This document shows, in pieces, positions 1 through 7,090 of a stretch of 14,479 nt of DNA (within the stretch, counting starts at the first letter, position 1; each line of letters opens with the position of its first letter). The DNA comes from an uncultured Mycoplasmatota bacterium. GTDB taxonomy: Bacteria > Bacillota_I > Bacilli_A > RF39 > UBA660. A program made the translations under genes and the position numbers. The stretch spans positions 1-14,479 of the forward strand of contig CAMGAM010000019.1 of the NCBI GenBank assembly GCA_946007485.1, in the 5' to 3' direction. The notes beneath the pieces were generated by a model. The model was given only the letters and a program-made list of their open reading frames with translations, did not search any database and was not told the DNA's origin.

Positions 1-38
1 AGATTTCTGCTATTAAAAGCAGAAACCTGTGCCTTTTT
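1..38. terminator. Hairpin terminator at the left edge, probably cut by the window
   Basis: Bases 1-10 and 19-28 pair as a 10-bp stem with one G-U pair and an 8-base loop. On the plus strand a GTGCC and five T follow, so it can end a plus-strand transcript from the left. The GTGCC suggests the stem continues with GGCAC just outside the window, which would make it two-sided and also able to end the minus-strand murA operon. It lies inside the still-open 3' end of the minus-strand SGNH-like gene. Confidence 0.6.
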
Positions 39-679
39 AAATTTTCAACTATTAATTTAATTATTTCTTTATATCCTTCATTATTTAAGTAAAAATTATC
101 ATTTTTTTCTAAGTATTTAGGATTGTTCTTGAAAATTTTTGATAGATCAATGTAGGTAAAGTGAACTTTATCAGTAATTCTTTTTAACTTATAATTTAGA
201 TAGGTGTAGATATCATCATGTTTATCAGTAGGATTATAATATCCTAGAACGAAAACTTGCCTATGATCATAGCGATTTATTTCATCAAGAAGCAATTCCA
301 TATTATTAATCATATCATTGGAATATGTATAGATATTTTTAGTATTATCATTTAGTTTGGAGTAGATATCATTCATACCAGCGGATAAAATAATGATATC
401 GGCTTTTTTTAATATTTGATGAATTGATACTTGTTTATTATCTATATTTAGTTCTTGATTATATCTTATAATATTTAGTACATCGACTATACGATAATCT
501 TTATTTGTAAAATAAGTATTATGTTCAGAAACATTTTCTATATCTTTAATATACATATTTTTAGATATATTGTCTCCAAGAGACATAATATATATTTTTT
601 CATCTAGAGTTAAATTATATATTATGTAGCATAAAAAGATAGATAGAAAAAGAAATAATATAGGTATTATTTTTTTCAT
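1..679 (-). CDS. Exported SGNH/GDSL-hydrolase-like protein lacking catalytic Ser and His (3' end outside window)
   Basis: Minus-strand reading frame open from the ATG at 679 to the window edge: 226 residues visible, no stop yet, so the last residues are missing. Residues 4-22 are one hydrophobic segment, predicting a signal anchor and an extracellular domain. SGNH landmarks can be followed: block I 'SLGDN' at 33-37, block III 'GMND' at 101-104, a strand 'VFVLGYYNP' at 142-150, and block V 'DNFYLNNEGY' at 194-203. Block I normally reads GDS with the nucleophile Ser, here Asn37; block V normally reads DxxH, here Tyr197. The oxyanion Asn103 remains. This looks like a non-catalytic member of the family, or one with different chemistry. 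It starts 22 bases after the murA stop with no strong ribosome binding site, so it is probably co-transcribed with murA and may act at the cell wall. Fold assignment is from motifs only; partner and ligand are unknown. Confidence 0.65.
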   Translation of the reverse strand, partial: MKKIIPILFLFLSIFLCYIIYNLTLDEKIYIMSLGDNISKNMYIKDIENVSEHNTYFTNKDYRIVDVLNIIRYNQELNIDNKQVSIHQILKKADIIILSAGMNDIYSKLNDNTKNIYTYSNDMINNMELLLDEINRYDHRQVFVLGYYNPTDKHDDIYTYLNYKLKRITDKVHFTYIDLSKIFKNNPKYLEKNDNFYLNNEGYKEIIKLIVENLKRHRFLLLIAEI

Positions 680-701
680 GGCAATCACTACTTAATAATA
701 T

Positions 702-1955
702 TTATATTATTTCTATTTTAGCACCAACTTTGGTTAATTTTTCAATAATTTTATCATATCCTCTTAAGATATATGAGATATTATCAATCGTGGTTGAACC
801 TTCAGCTATTAGGCCTGCTACTAATAGAGATGCACCGCCACGCAAATCAGTAGCTGAGACATCAGTTCCTTTTAATTTGGTGACTCCTTTAATAACGGCT
901 TTACGGTTATCTTTTCTTACTTTAGCTTTAGCTCCCATTTTATTTAAATATTCAAGATTTTGAAAGCGATTTTCATAGATGGTTTCTTCAATAACACTAC
1001 GTCCTTTACATTGGGTTAAAAAGGTAGCCATGATTTGTTGTAAATCGGTAGGAAATCCTGGATATACGAGAGTTTTTATATCAGTAGCACGATATTTTTT
1101 TACGCTATTGACAATAACATTATCAATACCAATTTCCATATCAACTCCGCATTCATTTAGTTTAGCAATCAAGGCTTCTAAATGACTTGGTATCATGTTG
1201 TCTATCTTTAAATTTTTTCCTAAGAGTGAAGCAATGATTAAATAGGTACCGGCTTCAATACGATCAGGAATAACTTCATGGAAGCATTTATGTAAGTATT
1301 TAACTCCGATGATAGTAATGGTACTAGTACCTGCCCCTTTAATTTTGGCTCCCATGTTGTTTAAATAGGTAGCAACATTAACAATTTCAGGTTCTTGAGC
1401 AGCATTATCAATAACAGTCTTTCCTTTAGCTTTAACAGCTGCTAGCATGATATTGATTGTGGCTCCAACACTAGGAAAATCTAGATAAATATTATTTCCT
1501 TTTAGTTTATCAGCTTCAATAATAAAGTGATTATCTTCTTCAGTAATTTTAGCTCCGAGTAGTTCAAATCCTTTCAAATGAAGATTTATTGGTCTTGCTC
1601 CAATTGCACATCCTCCAGGAAAATACATTTCAACACGATTAAATTTTCCTAAGAGTGCTCCCATAAAGTAATAGGATGCGCGGAGTTTTTTAGATAACTC
1701 CTGAGTTATTTCTTTATTTATAATATCACTGGAATTAATTACTACTTCACCAGTAGTTCTTTCAATTTTGGCATTTAAATGAACTAAGATTTTTTCTAAG
1801 TCATCAACATCAGTAATGTTAGGAACGTTGCTAATCGTGACAGTTTCATCACAAAGAATAGCAGCAGGTATTAGGGCAACAACACTATTTTTTGCACCAC
1901 CGACAGTAATTGTTCCTGTTAGTTGATGACCTCCTTCAATTTTAATTTTAGGCAT
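702..1955 (-). CDS. murA: UDP-N-acetylglucosamine 1-carboxyvinyltransferase
   Basis: Transfers enolpyruvate from PEP to UDP-GlcNAc, the first committed cytoplasmic step of peptidoglycan synthesis and the target of fosfomycin. The 417-residue length is normal. Visible key residues are the substrate-binding Lys22-Asn23 in 'GAKNS', the catalytic Cys at 116 in 'PGGCAIGARP' (Cys, so the fosfomycin-sensitive form, not the Asp variant), Arg121, Asp304 in 'GFPTDLQQ', Arg372 in 'TDLRGG' and Arg398 in 'ILRGY'. The two inside-out alpha/beta domains are both complete. The ATG is preceded by AAGGAGG at good spacing. It has its own promoter (2006-2034) and leads into the SGNH-like gene 22 bases downstream. 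Many Firmicutes carry two murA copies (murA/murZ); the window does not tell which one this is. Confidence 0.96.
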   Translation of the reverse strand: MPKIKIEGGHQLTGTITVGGAKNSVVALIPAAILCDETVTISNVPNITDVDDLEKILVHLNAKIERTTGEVVINSSDIINKEITQELSKKLRASYYFMGALLGKFNRVEMYFPGGCAIGARPINLHLKGFELLGAKITEEDNHFIIEADKLKGNNIYLDFPSVGATINIMLAAVKAKGKTVIDNAAQEPEIVNVATYLNNMGAKIKGAGTSTITIIGVKYLHKCFHEVIPDRIEAGTYLIIASLLGKNLKIDNMIPSHLEALIAKLNECGVDMEIGIDNVIVNSVKKYRATDIKTLVYPGFPTDLQQIMATFLTQCKGRSVIEETIYENRFQNLEYLNKMGAKAKVRKDNRKAVIKGVTKLKGTDVSATDLRGGASLLVAGLIAEGSTTIDNISYILRGYDKIIEKLTKVGAKIEII

Positions 1956-2005
1956 AATTACCTCCTTGTATATTTTATGTTTTTTTCCGTTTTTGGTTCA
2001 ACTAT

Positions 2006-2034
2006 ACGATAACATATATTTGGTTATTTTGCAA
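2006..2034 (-). promoter_or_regulatory. Promoter of murA
   Basis: A -35 TTGCAA (2029-2034), a 17-base spacer and a -10 TATCGT (2006-2011) with an extended TGT just before it, reading on the minus strand. A near-consensus TATAGT lies three bases further on. It sits between the walJ terminator and the murA ribosome binding site, so murA is transcribed on its own. Confidence 0.55.
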
Positions 2035-2100
2035 GGTTTTAAAGAAAAATTTAGTTTGCTTACAGTTGTGTAAATATTATGTGATAATTTTTTGAGATTA

Positions 2101-2133
2101 TTTAAAAACTGAGTTAGATATTGATTAACTCAG
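2101..2133 (-). terminator. Rho-independent terminator of the dnaB-M23-walJ operon
   Basis: Perfect 8-bp stem CTGAGTTA/TAACTCAG (2109-2116 with 2126-2133), 9-base loop, then five T on the minus strand (2104-2108). The walJ stop codon lies inside the stem. Confidence 0.85.
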
Positions 2134-2872
2134 TTTCTTGATTTTGTTTAGCAATAATTATATTATCTACATGGATATTTTCTTTATTTAAACGCTCATT
2201 TAGGGTATCATATGCTAACTCTTGGGTGTTATTTTCTTCGGACAAATGGGCTAATAAGATATATTTTGTATTGTTACCAATAAATGTAGATAAATATTTA
2301 GCTGAATCATAATTAGATAAATGTCCTTTATCTGATAAGATTCTTTGTCTTAATTCAAAAGGATATTTACCATTATTTAACATTTCGACATCGTGATTAC
2401 TTTCCATAATATAGATATTTCTATTTTTTAAGAGATCAAAGTATTTTCGATTTATATATCCGGTATCGGTAATATATACGATTGATTTACCTTCATTATT
2501 GATAATATATCCTACAGAATCATCAGTATCATGAGATGTTTTTATAACATTTACTTCAATATCTTTAATAGTAATGGTATCTGTTTCAATAATGGTGTAA
2601 TTTTCGATATAGTCTAGATATGGATGCATTTTTTCGGTCATGTAAACGCATGGATTAATTTTTTTTAGAAGGACAGGTAATCCTTTAACATGGTCTACGT
2701 GAATATGAGTAATTAAGATGGCATCAATATCATTGGGATTGACATTTAATTCTTGGAGTTTTTCTAAAATATATTTGCTACTATTGCCGGCATCAATTAA
2801 TATTTTGGCATTTTTAGTTTCTATATAGGTAGTATTACCTTTACTACCGCTTGATAAAACTGATACTTTCAT
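2114..2872 (-). CDS. walJ: WalJ/YycJ-family metallo-beta-lactamase-fold hydrolase
   Basis: Cytoplasmic two-metal hydrolase of the MBL fold. The full ligand set is visible: His56-x-His58-x-Asp60-His61 in 'THIHVDH', His114 in 'TSHD', Asp136 in 'ITDTG', His160 in 'ESNHD' and a C-terminal His209 in 'LLAHLS'. Length 252 is close to the Bacillus protein (about 264). The opening 'VSVLSSGSKGNTTYIE' and the 'ESNHD' block are typical of YycJ/WalJ. In Bacilli this gene usually ends the walRK two-component operon and has been linked to coordination of cell division and replication; its true substrate is uncertain. Here walR and walK are absent, and the gene is coupled by a one-base TAATG overlap to the M23 gene. 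No ribosome binding site of its own is evident, so translation likely depends on that coupling. Confidence 0.88.
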   Translation of the reverse strand: MKVSVLSSGSKGNTTYIETKNAKILIDAGNSSKYILEKLQELNVNPNDIDAILITHIHVDHVKGLPVLLKKINPCVYMTEKMHPYLDYIENYTIIETDTITIKDIEVNVIKTSHDTDDSVGYIINNEGKSIVYITDTGYINRKYFDLLKNRNIYIMESNHDVEMLNNGKYPFELRQRILSDKGHLSNYDSAKYLSTFIGNNTKYILLAHLSEENNTQELAYDTLNERLNKENIHVDNIIIAKQNQETELINI

Positions 2873-4416
2873 TAGTATAAATTTAGTGGATTAATGGTGT
2901 ATCCACCATTATATGGGATTCCTTTCCATACTCCAAAATCTAGATGGGTTCCTGCATATGATGATGAGCCATATGCCGGTGTAGGAACAACATATCCAGT
3001 ATTTCCCATAGTAGCAATTTTTTGACCTCTAGCAACAGTTTGCCCAGGTTTTACTAAAATTGTATTTAGATGCATATATTGGGTATAGTAGTTGCCAACA
3101 TTATGATTAATAATGATATAATTTCCTCTGGTATTATTACAGCCAGTAGCTCCACGAACACAGCCATCTCCTACTGCATAAACAGTACCATTATTGGCAG
3201 CATAAATTGGTGAACCAAAACCGACATATATGTCAATAGCTGCATGGAATGATCCCCAACGATACTGATAATAGGTAGTAATCGTATATGGAGTACTTGT
3301 TGGCCATGCCCAATATGATAAATCGGCTACATTTGGGACATATTTATCTCCTTTTACAAGAATTTTACTTACAGATGGTTTAATTTCGACGCTTCCGACC
3401 ATGGCAACGTCTACTAACTGACCATTAATATATTGATATTTTCTGGTGACTTTATCAATACCATCTTCCCCTTCTCTTTCAGTATAAGAATATCCGATAA
3501 TTAATTCATCATCATATTTGATTTCAGTAGCATATTTAGATACTTCTTCTTGGACAGAGTGTTTCTCCACAACAATGCTGATAATAGGATCAATTAAACC
3601 GACAACTACTTTTTGAGATTCATATAAAAGATTATTAACACTGGTAAATTCTGGATTAGCTATTAAGAATTCTTGAGTATTTAGTTTATTAGCGGTAGCA
3701 ATCGATTCTATTGTATCTCCTTCTTTGACAATATAGGTACTTTGTTCTTCAGTTGTTCCATATAGAAGATATTTTGTTAGAAGAGATTTATCGGTAAAAA
3801 TATTTTCATTGGTAGAAATATACCCTTCGCGATAGGTAATTTTTTCTTTAATATATATGTTTTCTATGATTTCACCAACATCAGTAATTGGGTCTTGCGT
3901 AGAATTCATAAATTTAGTATATTCTTCATTATCAACAAAGGCTTTAACAATATCAACTACAGATTCATCGAAAATGTCTTTATTGATAACATTAATTGTA
4001 ATGGTCTCTGTCTTCTTTTCTTCTTCATCTTCTTGATTATCATTAGATGCTTCTTTTTCAATTTCAATGATAATTCCTTTAATGGTAAAATTTTGTTGTT
4101 TTACTAAAATATTGTATATTTCTTCATTGGTATTATATTTATTGTCATAAGTAACTATCTTTTTTATTTCAACGCCTTTTGGGGTATATATTTTATCTAC
4201 TCCATATTGAATTTTTAATTTTTCTTCTTGAACATTTATATATTCATCAAATTCTTCTTTAGATTTAACGACTCCAATCTTTTTTCCTTCTAAATAAATA
4301 GCATATACTTCACTAGGAGTTTTATTTATAGTTAGTTTAAAACCTAGAAGAAAGATACTTAAGATGGATATAATAACGACAGTGATGATACTGAAGGTCC
4401 ATTTTTTACTTTTCAT
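2872..4416 (-). CDS. Membrane-anchored LysM-G5-M23 peptidase-family cell-wall protein
   Basis: Start chosen at ATG 4416 (514 residues), because GGTGG lies 5 bases upstream; the ATG at 4428 has no spaced ribosome binding site. The layout is a TM anchor at about 6-28, a charged extracellular region, a LysM domain at about 227-274 ('YIVKEGDTIESIA', peptidoglycan binding), a G5 domain at about 279-357, and an M23 (LytM/DD-endopeptidase) domain at about 386-496. The M23 site has His391 and Asp395 (HxxxD), His449 in 'QYMHL' and His491. The last position of the usual HxH is Asp493 ('THLDF'), so one zinc ligand is changed; the enzyme may use Asp as ligand or be a non-cutting scaffold, as known for some M23 proteins such as SpoIIQ. 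The gene overlaps dnaB by 11 bases and walJ by one, so it is part of that operon. Confidence 0.88.
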   Translation of the reverse strand: MKSKKWTFSIITVVIISILSIFLLGFKLTINKTPSEVYAIYLEGKKIGVVKSKEEFDEYINVQEEKLKIQYGVDKIYTPKGVEIKKIVTYDNKYNTNEEIYNILVKQQNFTIKGIIIEIEKEASNDNQEDEEEKKTETITINVINKDIFDESVVDIVKAFVDNEEYTKFMNSTQDPITDVGEIIENIYIKEKITYREGYISTNENIFTDKSLLTKYLLYGTTEEQSTYIVKEGDTIESIATANKLNTQEFLIANPEFTSVNNLLYESQKVVVGLIDPIISIVVEKHSVQEEVSKYATEIKYDDELIIGYSYTEREGEDGIDKVTRKYQYINGQLVDVAMVGSVEIKPSVSKILVKGDKYVPNVADLSYWAWPTSTPYTITTYYQYRWGSFHAAIDIYVGFGSPIYAANNGTVYAVGDGCVRGATGCNNTRGNYIIINHNVGNYYTQYMHLNTILVKPGQTVARGQKIATMGNTGYVVPTPAYGSSSYAGTHLDFGVWKGIPYNGGYTINPLNLY

Positions 4417-5752
4417 TAGTACCACCATCCTTTTTTAGTGATAAGAAAGTTGAAGTCTTCTTTTTAAAGAGCATATCAATCGTAGCAGTTGGTCCATTAC
4501 GATGTTTCAAGATAATTAATTGAATTGGACTTGGAATGGAATCATCTGTTTGAGGAACATCTTGTTCAGGAGCATGCAAGGCAGCAACGATATCGGCGTC
4601 TTGTTCAATGGCTCCAGATTCTCTTAAATCACTTAATACTGGTTTCTTGTCTTCTCTTTTTTCAACACTTCTTGATAACTGTGATAAGGCAATGACTGGA
4701 ACATTTAATTCAAGAGCCATTGTCTTTAATTTTCTGGAAATTTCTGATATTTCTTGTTGTCTTGCTCCTTGATATTTACCTGATGAATCAATTAATTGAA
4801 GATAGTCGATGACTACTAATCCGAGACCTTCTCCTTGAGTGGATAAGCGACGACATTTAGCTTGAATTTCACTGGCAGTAGTGGCAGTACCATCATGAAA
4901 ATAAATATTAGTATCTGCTAGTTGGCTAATAGCTTCATTTATTCTTCGGTAATCTTCGGTTTCTAGGCGTCCTGTTTGAAGTTTTTTGTTGTCTACTTGG
5001 CCGAGTGAACTAATCATTCTTAATACTAATTGTTCGGCGGGCATTTCAAGTGAGAAAATGGCAATGTTCTTTTTGGTTGATTTGGCGGCAGCAGTGGCAA
5101 TATTTAGGGCAAAGGCTGTTTTACCAACAGCTGGACGAGCAGCAATAATGATTAATTGGGTTTCATGTAATCCTTCAGTAATATTGTCTAAATCTCTTAA
5201 ACCAGTAGTTAATCCAGTAATTCTTCCTTTATTTTTAACTAACTGTTCAATATCTTCTTGGGTTTTATTTAAAACGTCTTGAATTTTTCTAAATTCGGTG
5301 GTTCTTCTGGTCTTGCCAACATTTAAAATTTCTCTTTCAGCAAGTTCTACGGCTTCTGATACATCTACTTCATTTTCGTTAGCTTTCTTTTCAATAGCGG
5401 TAGCAGTTTCAATTAACTTTCTTAGAGTATATTTTTCAGTAACAGTATTAATATAATATTCAATGTTAGCTCCAGTTGCAACACTATTGATAATTTCTGA
5501 TAAATATTCAACGCCACCTACTTGATTTAGAAGATTTCGATCTACTAATTCAGTTGTGACGGTATTAACATCGATTGGTATTTGTTTTTGATAAAGTTCT
5601 TTGATTACTTCAAAAATTTTGGAATTGCTATCTAAATAAAAATATTCTTTTTCAACATCTTCGCAACCTTTTTGGAGAGATGATTTAGACCAAAATAATG
5701 AACCAATAAGAGCTTTTTCAGCATCAATATTGTTAGGTAATCCTTTATTCAT
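4406..5752 (-). CDS. dnaB: Replicative DNA helicase DnaB (DnaC of Bacillus)
   Basis: Hexameric 5'-3' helicase of the replisome. Start taken at ATG 5752 (448 residues): AGGTG lies just upstream and the protein then opens 'MNKGLPNNIDAEKALIGSLF', as the family does; the upstream ATG at 5776 lies inside an inverted repeat and has no ribosome binding site. The N-terminal DnaB domain spans about 5-105, followed by a linker and the RecA-like domain from about 180. Walker A is 'ARPAVGKT' at 205-212 and Walker B 'LVVIDYLQL' at 312-320. 'FSLEM' and 'LSDLRESGAIEQDAD' are family signatures. The gene heads an operon with the M23 protein (11-base overlap) and walJ. It has its own promoter (5797-5825) framed by inverted repeats and is cut off from rplI by a strong terminator. 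Confidence 0.96.
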   Translation of the reverse strand: MNKGLPNNIDAEKALIGSLFWSKSSLQKGCEDVEKEYFYLDSNSKIFEVIKELYQKQIPIDVNTVTTELVDRNLLNQVGGVEYLSEIINSVATGANIEYYINTVTEKYTLRKLIETATAIEKKANENEVDVSEAVELAEREILNVGKTRRTTEFRKIQDVLNKTQEDIEQLVKNKGRITGLTTGLRDLDNITEGLHETQLIIIAARPAVGKTAFALNIATAAAKSTKKNIAIFSLEMPAEQLVLRMISSLGQVDNKKLQTGRLETEDYRRINEAISQLADTNIYFHDGTATTASEIQAKCRRLSTQGEGLGLVVIDYLQLIDSSGKYQGARQQEISEISRKLKTMALELNVPVIALSQLSRSVEKREDKKPVLSDLRESGAIEQDADIVAALHAPEQDVPQTDDSIPSPIQLIILKHRNGPTATIDMLFKKKTSTFLSLKKDGGTNEK

Positions 5753-5769
5753 ATATTCACCTACCTTAT

Positions 5770-5786
5770 AAGTCATTAGATGACTT
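5770..5786. repeat. 17-bp perfect palindrome in the dnaB 5' region
   Basis: AAGTCAT-TAG-ATGACTT: perfect 7-bp arms with a 3-base centre, just downstream of the likely dnaB transcription start. Its TTAGATGAC (5776-5784) is the reverse complement of GTCATCTAA at 5821-5829. It could be an operator or a 5' mRNA hairpin. Confidence 0.6.
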
Positions 5787-5796
5787 CTTATATATG

Positions 5797-5825
5797 ATTA
5801 TACTATAAAATGACAAATATGTCAT
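5797..5825 (-). promoter_or_regulatory. Promoter of the dnaB operon
   Basis: On the minus strand, -35 ATGACA (5820-5825), 17-base spacer, -10 TATAAT (5797-5802). The -35 lies in one arm of an inverted repeat, so a bound protein there would block or modulate RNA polymerase. Confidence 0.75.
5810..5825. repeat. 16-bp inverted repeat over the dnaB -35 box
   Basis: ATGACA-AATA-TGTCAT on the plus strand, perfect 6-bp arms. It shares the ATGAC/GTCAT half-site with the palindrome at 5770-5786, on the other side of the -10 box. Confidence 0.6.
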
Positions 5826-5836
5826 CTAATTCTTTA

Positions 5837-5874
5837 GAAAAGAAAACTCTATTCATTATTATCTGAATAGAGTT
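5837..5874 (-). terminator. Rho-independent terminator after rplI
   Basis: Perfect 10-bp stem AACTCTATTC/GAATAGAGTT (5845-5854 with 5865-5874), 10-base loop, then TTCTTTT on the minus strand. It separates the ribosomal protein cluster from the dnaB operon. Confidence 0.88.
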
Positions 5875-5882
5875 AAAATAAT

Positions 5883-6326
5883 TTATTTTTCTTTAATTGT
5901 TATTTTTAATTCAGCAATTACAGATTTATGAAGTTCTATTTTTACATAGTGACATCCAATTAAATTAAGGGATGAATCAGTTTTAATTTTCTTTTTGTCT
6001 ATTTTATATCCAAGAAGTGATAATTTTTCTTCAATTTGTTTCGTTGATATATTACCAAAAGTTTTACCATCAACACCAGCTTTAACTTCAAAAACAATAT
6101 TTTCTTTGGCTAATTTTTCTTTAATTTTGTTGGCTTCTTCGATTGCTTCTTTTTCTTTTTGTTGCTTATTTTTTATTTCTTCATTTAGTCTTTCATTACT
6201 GGTTTTAGTATATTTAACGGCATAACCGTTTTTGATTAGATAGTTGGTAGCATATCCATCTGATACTTCCTTGATTTCACCAGTTTTTCCTTGTTTTTTT
6301 AAATCTTTGATAAAAATTACTTTCAT
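5883..6326 (-). CDS. rplI: 50S ribosomal protein L9
   Basis: 147 residues, the normal length. The N-terminal domain opens 'MKVIFIKDLKKQGKTGEIKEVSDGYATNYLI', the L9 signature that binds 23S rRNA. A long charged helix rich in Lys and Glu (about 48-80) links it to a C-terminal domain. GAAAGGA lies upstream of the ATG. The gene follows rpsR by only 59 bases, but a weak terminator and an extended -10 promoter lie in that gap, so it can be read with the rpsF operon or by itself. In many Bacilli the c-di-AMP phosphodiesterase gene gdpP stands directly before rplI; it is absent here. Confidence 0.95.
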   Translation of the reverse strand: MKVIFIKDLKKQGKTGEIKEVSDGYATNYLIKNGYAVKYTKTSNERLNEEIKNKQQKEKEAIEEANKIKEKLAKENIVFEVKAGVDGKTFGNISTKQIEEKLSLLGYKIDKKKIKTDSSLNLIGCHYVKIELHKSVIAELKITIKEK

Positions 6327-6347
6327 AAAATCACTTTCCTTTCATTA

Positions 6348-6356
6348 ATTATAACA
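6348..6356 (-). promoter_or_regulatory. Extended -10 promoter of rplI
   Basis: TGTTATAAT on the minus strand (6348-6356), with no good -35 at the right distance, where the T-run of the rpsR terminator lies. It would start transcription about 15 bases before the rplI ATG. Confidence 0.5.
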
Positions 6357-6363
6357 CACATAT

Positions 6364-6387
6364 AGAAAAAAAGCACTTTTGATGCTT
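6364..6387 (-). terminator. Weak terminator or attenuator after rpsR
   Basis: 5-bp stem AAGCA/TGCTT (6371-6375 with 6383-6387), 7-base loop, followed by seven T in total on the minus strand. The short stem suggests partial read-through into rplI. Confidence 0.5.
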
Positions 6388-6604
6388 ATTTTGTTGTATA
6401 TGGTATAAATCCCATGAATCTTGCTAATTTAACTTGTTCTGCTACATGTCTTTGATGTTTAGCACAAGTTCCAGTAAATCTTCTTGGTAAAATTTTACCT
6501 GAATCATTTATATATTTACTAATAACATCAACATTTTTATAATCTACTGGTTTTCCAATACACATATAGCAAACTTTTTTTCTTTTCTTACGAAATTCTG
6601 CCAT
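6386..6604 (-). CDS. rpsR: 30S ribosomal protein S18
   Basis: 72 residues from ATG 6604, chosen because AAAGGAGG stands upstream and S18 proteins open close to 'MA...KKVCYMC'. An in-frame start at 6643 would add 13 residues lying over the end of ssb and is not supported. S18 pairs with S6 on the platform of the small subunit. The sequence keeps the cysteine-rich version: Cys12-x2-Cys15 and Cys47-x2-His50, a likely zinc site; some lineages have lost it. 'GKILPRRFTGTCAKHQR' is the family signature. It is the third gene of rpsF-ssb-rpsR, 16 bases after ssb. Confidence 0.96.
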   Translation of the reverse strand: MAEFRKKRKKVCYMCIGKPVDYKNVDVISKYINDSGKILPRRFTGTCAKHQRHVAEQVKLARFMGFIPYTTK

Positions 6605-6620
6605 GTTTATTCCTCCTTTT

Positions 6621-7082
6621 TTAGAAAGGTAAATCACTATCACTAATTTCTACTTTTTCACCAAAACTAGCAAATGGATCATTATCTACAGAAGTGGTTT
6701 CACTTAAAGGCATATCAACATCAAATGGATTATCACTTGGAGCTGATTGTACTGCCCTATTTTGATCATTTGCAGATCCTAAAAATTCTACATTATTGGC
6801 AATTACTTCAGTGACATATACTTTTTTACCTTCGTTATTATCGTAGCTTCTTGTTTGAATTCTTCCTTCAATAGCCACTTGTCTTCCTTTGGAAAGATAT
6901 CTTGCTACATTTTCTGCAGGTTTGTTCCAGACTGTGACATTAATAAAATCAGTTTCTGGGTCTTTTCCTTGAGATACTGGTCTACTGATGGCAACATTTA
7001 TTTGGCAAACTGCTGTACCATTAGTGGTATGTCTTAATTCTGGGTCTCTTGATAATCTTCCAATTAAAAATACTTTATTCAT
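6621..7082 (-). CDS. ssb: Single-stranded DNA-binding protein
   Basis: 153 residues. The OB fold covers about 1-105 ('MNKVFLIGRLSRDPELRHT', 'DFINVTVWNKPAENVARYLSKG'), then a flexible linker rich in Asn, Ser and Asp, and the acidic tip 'SDSDLPF' that recruits replication and repair proteins. It protects single-stranded DNA at the fork and in repair. GGAGG precedes the ATG. The gene sits between rpsF (8 bases away) and rpsR (16 bases away), the classic Firmicutes order, so its level follows the ribosomal operon and any control acting at the rpsF leader. Confidence 0.96.
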   Translation of the reverse strand: MNKVFLIGRLSRDPELRHTTNGTAVCQINVAISRPVSQGKDPETDFINVTVWNKPAENVARYLSKGRQVAIEGRIQTRSYDNNEGKKVYVTEVIANNVEFLGSANDQNRAVQSAPSDNPFDVDMPLSETTSVDNDPFASFGEKVEISDSDLPF

Positions 7083-7090
7083 TTTTCCTC

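Noticed and set aside
730..1185. Plus-strand open frames opposite murA
   Set aside because: They are the complement of a complete murA gene, lack ribosome binding sites and resemble no protein; the same holds for plus-strand frames opposite dnaB, rplI, ssb, der and cysS.
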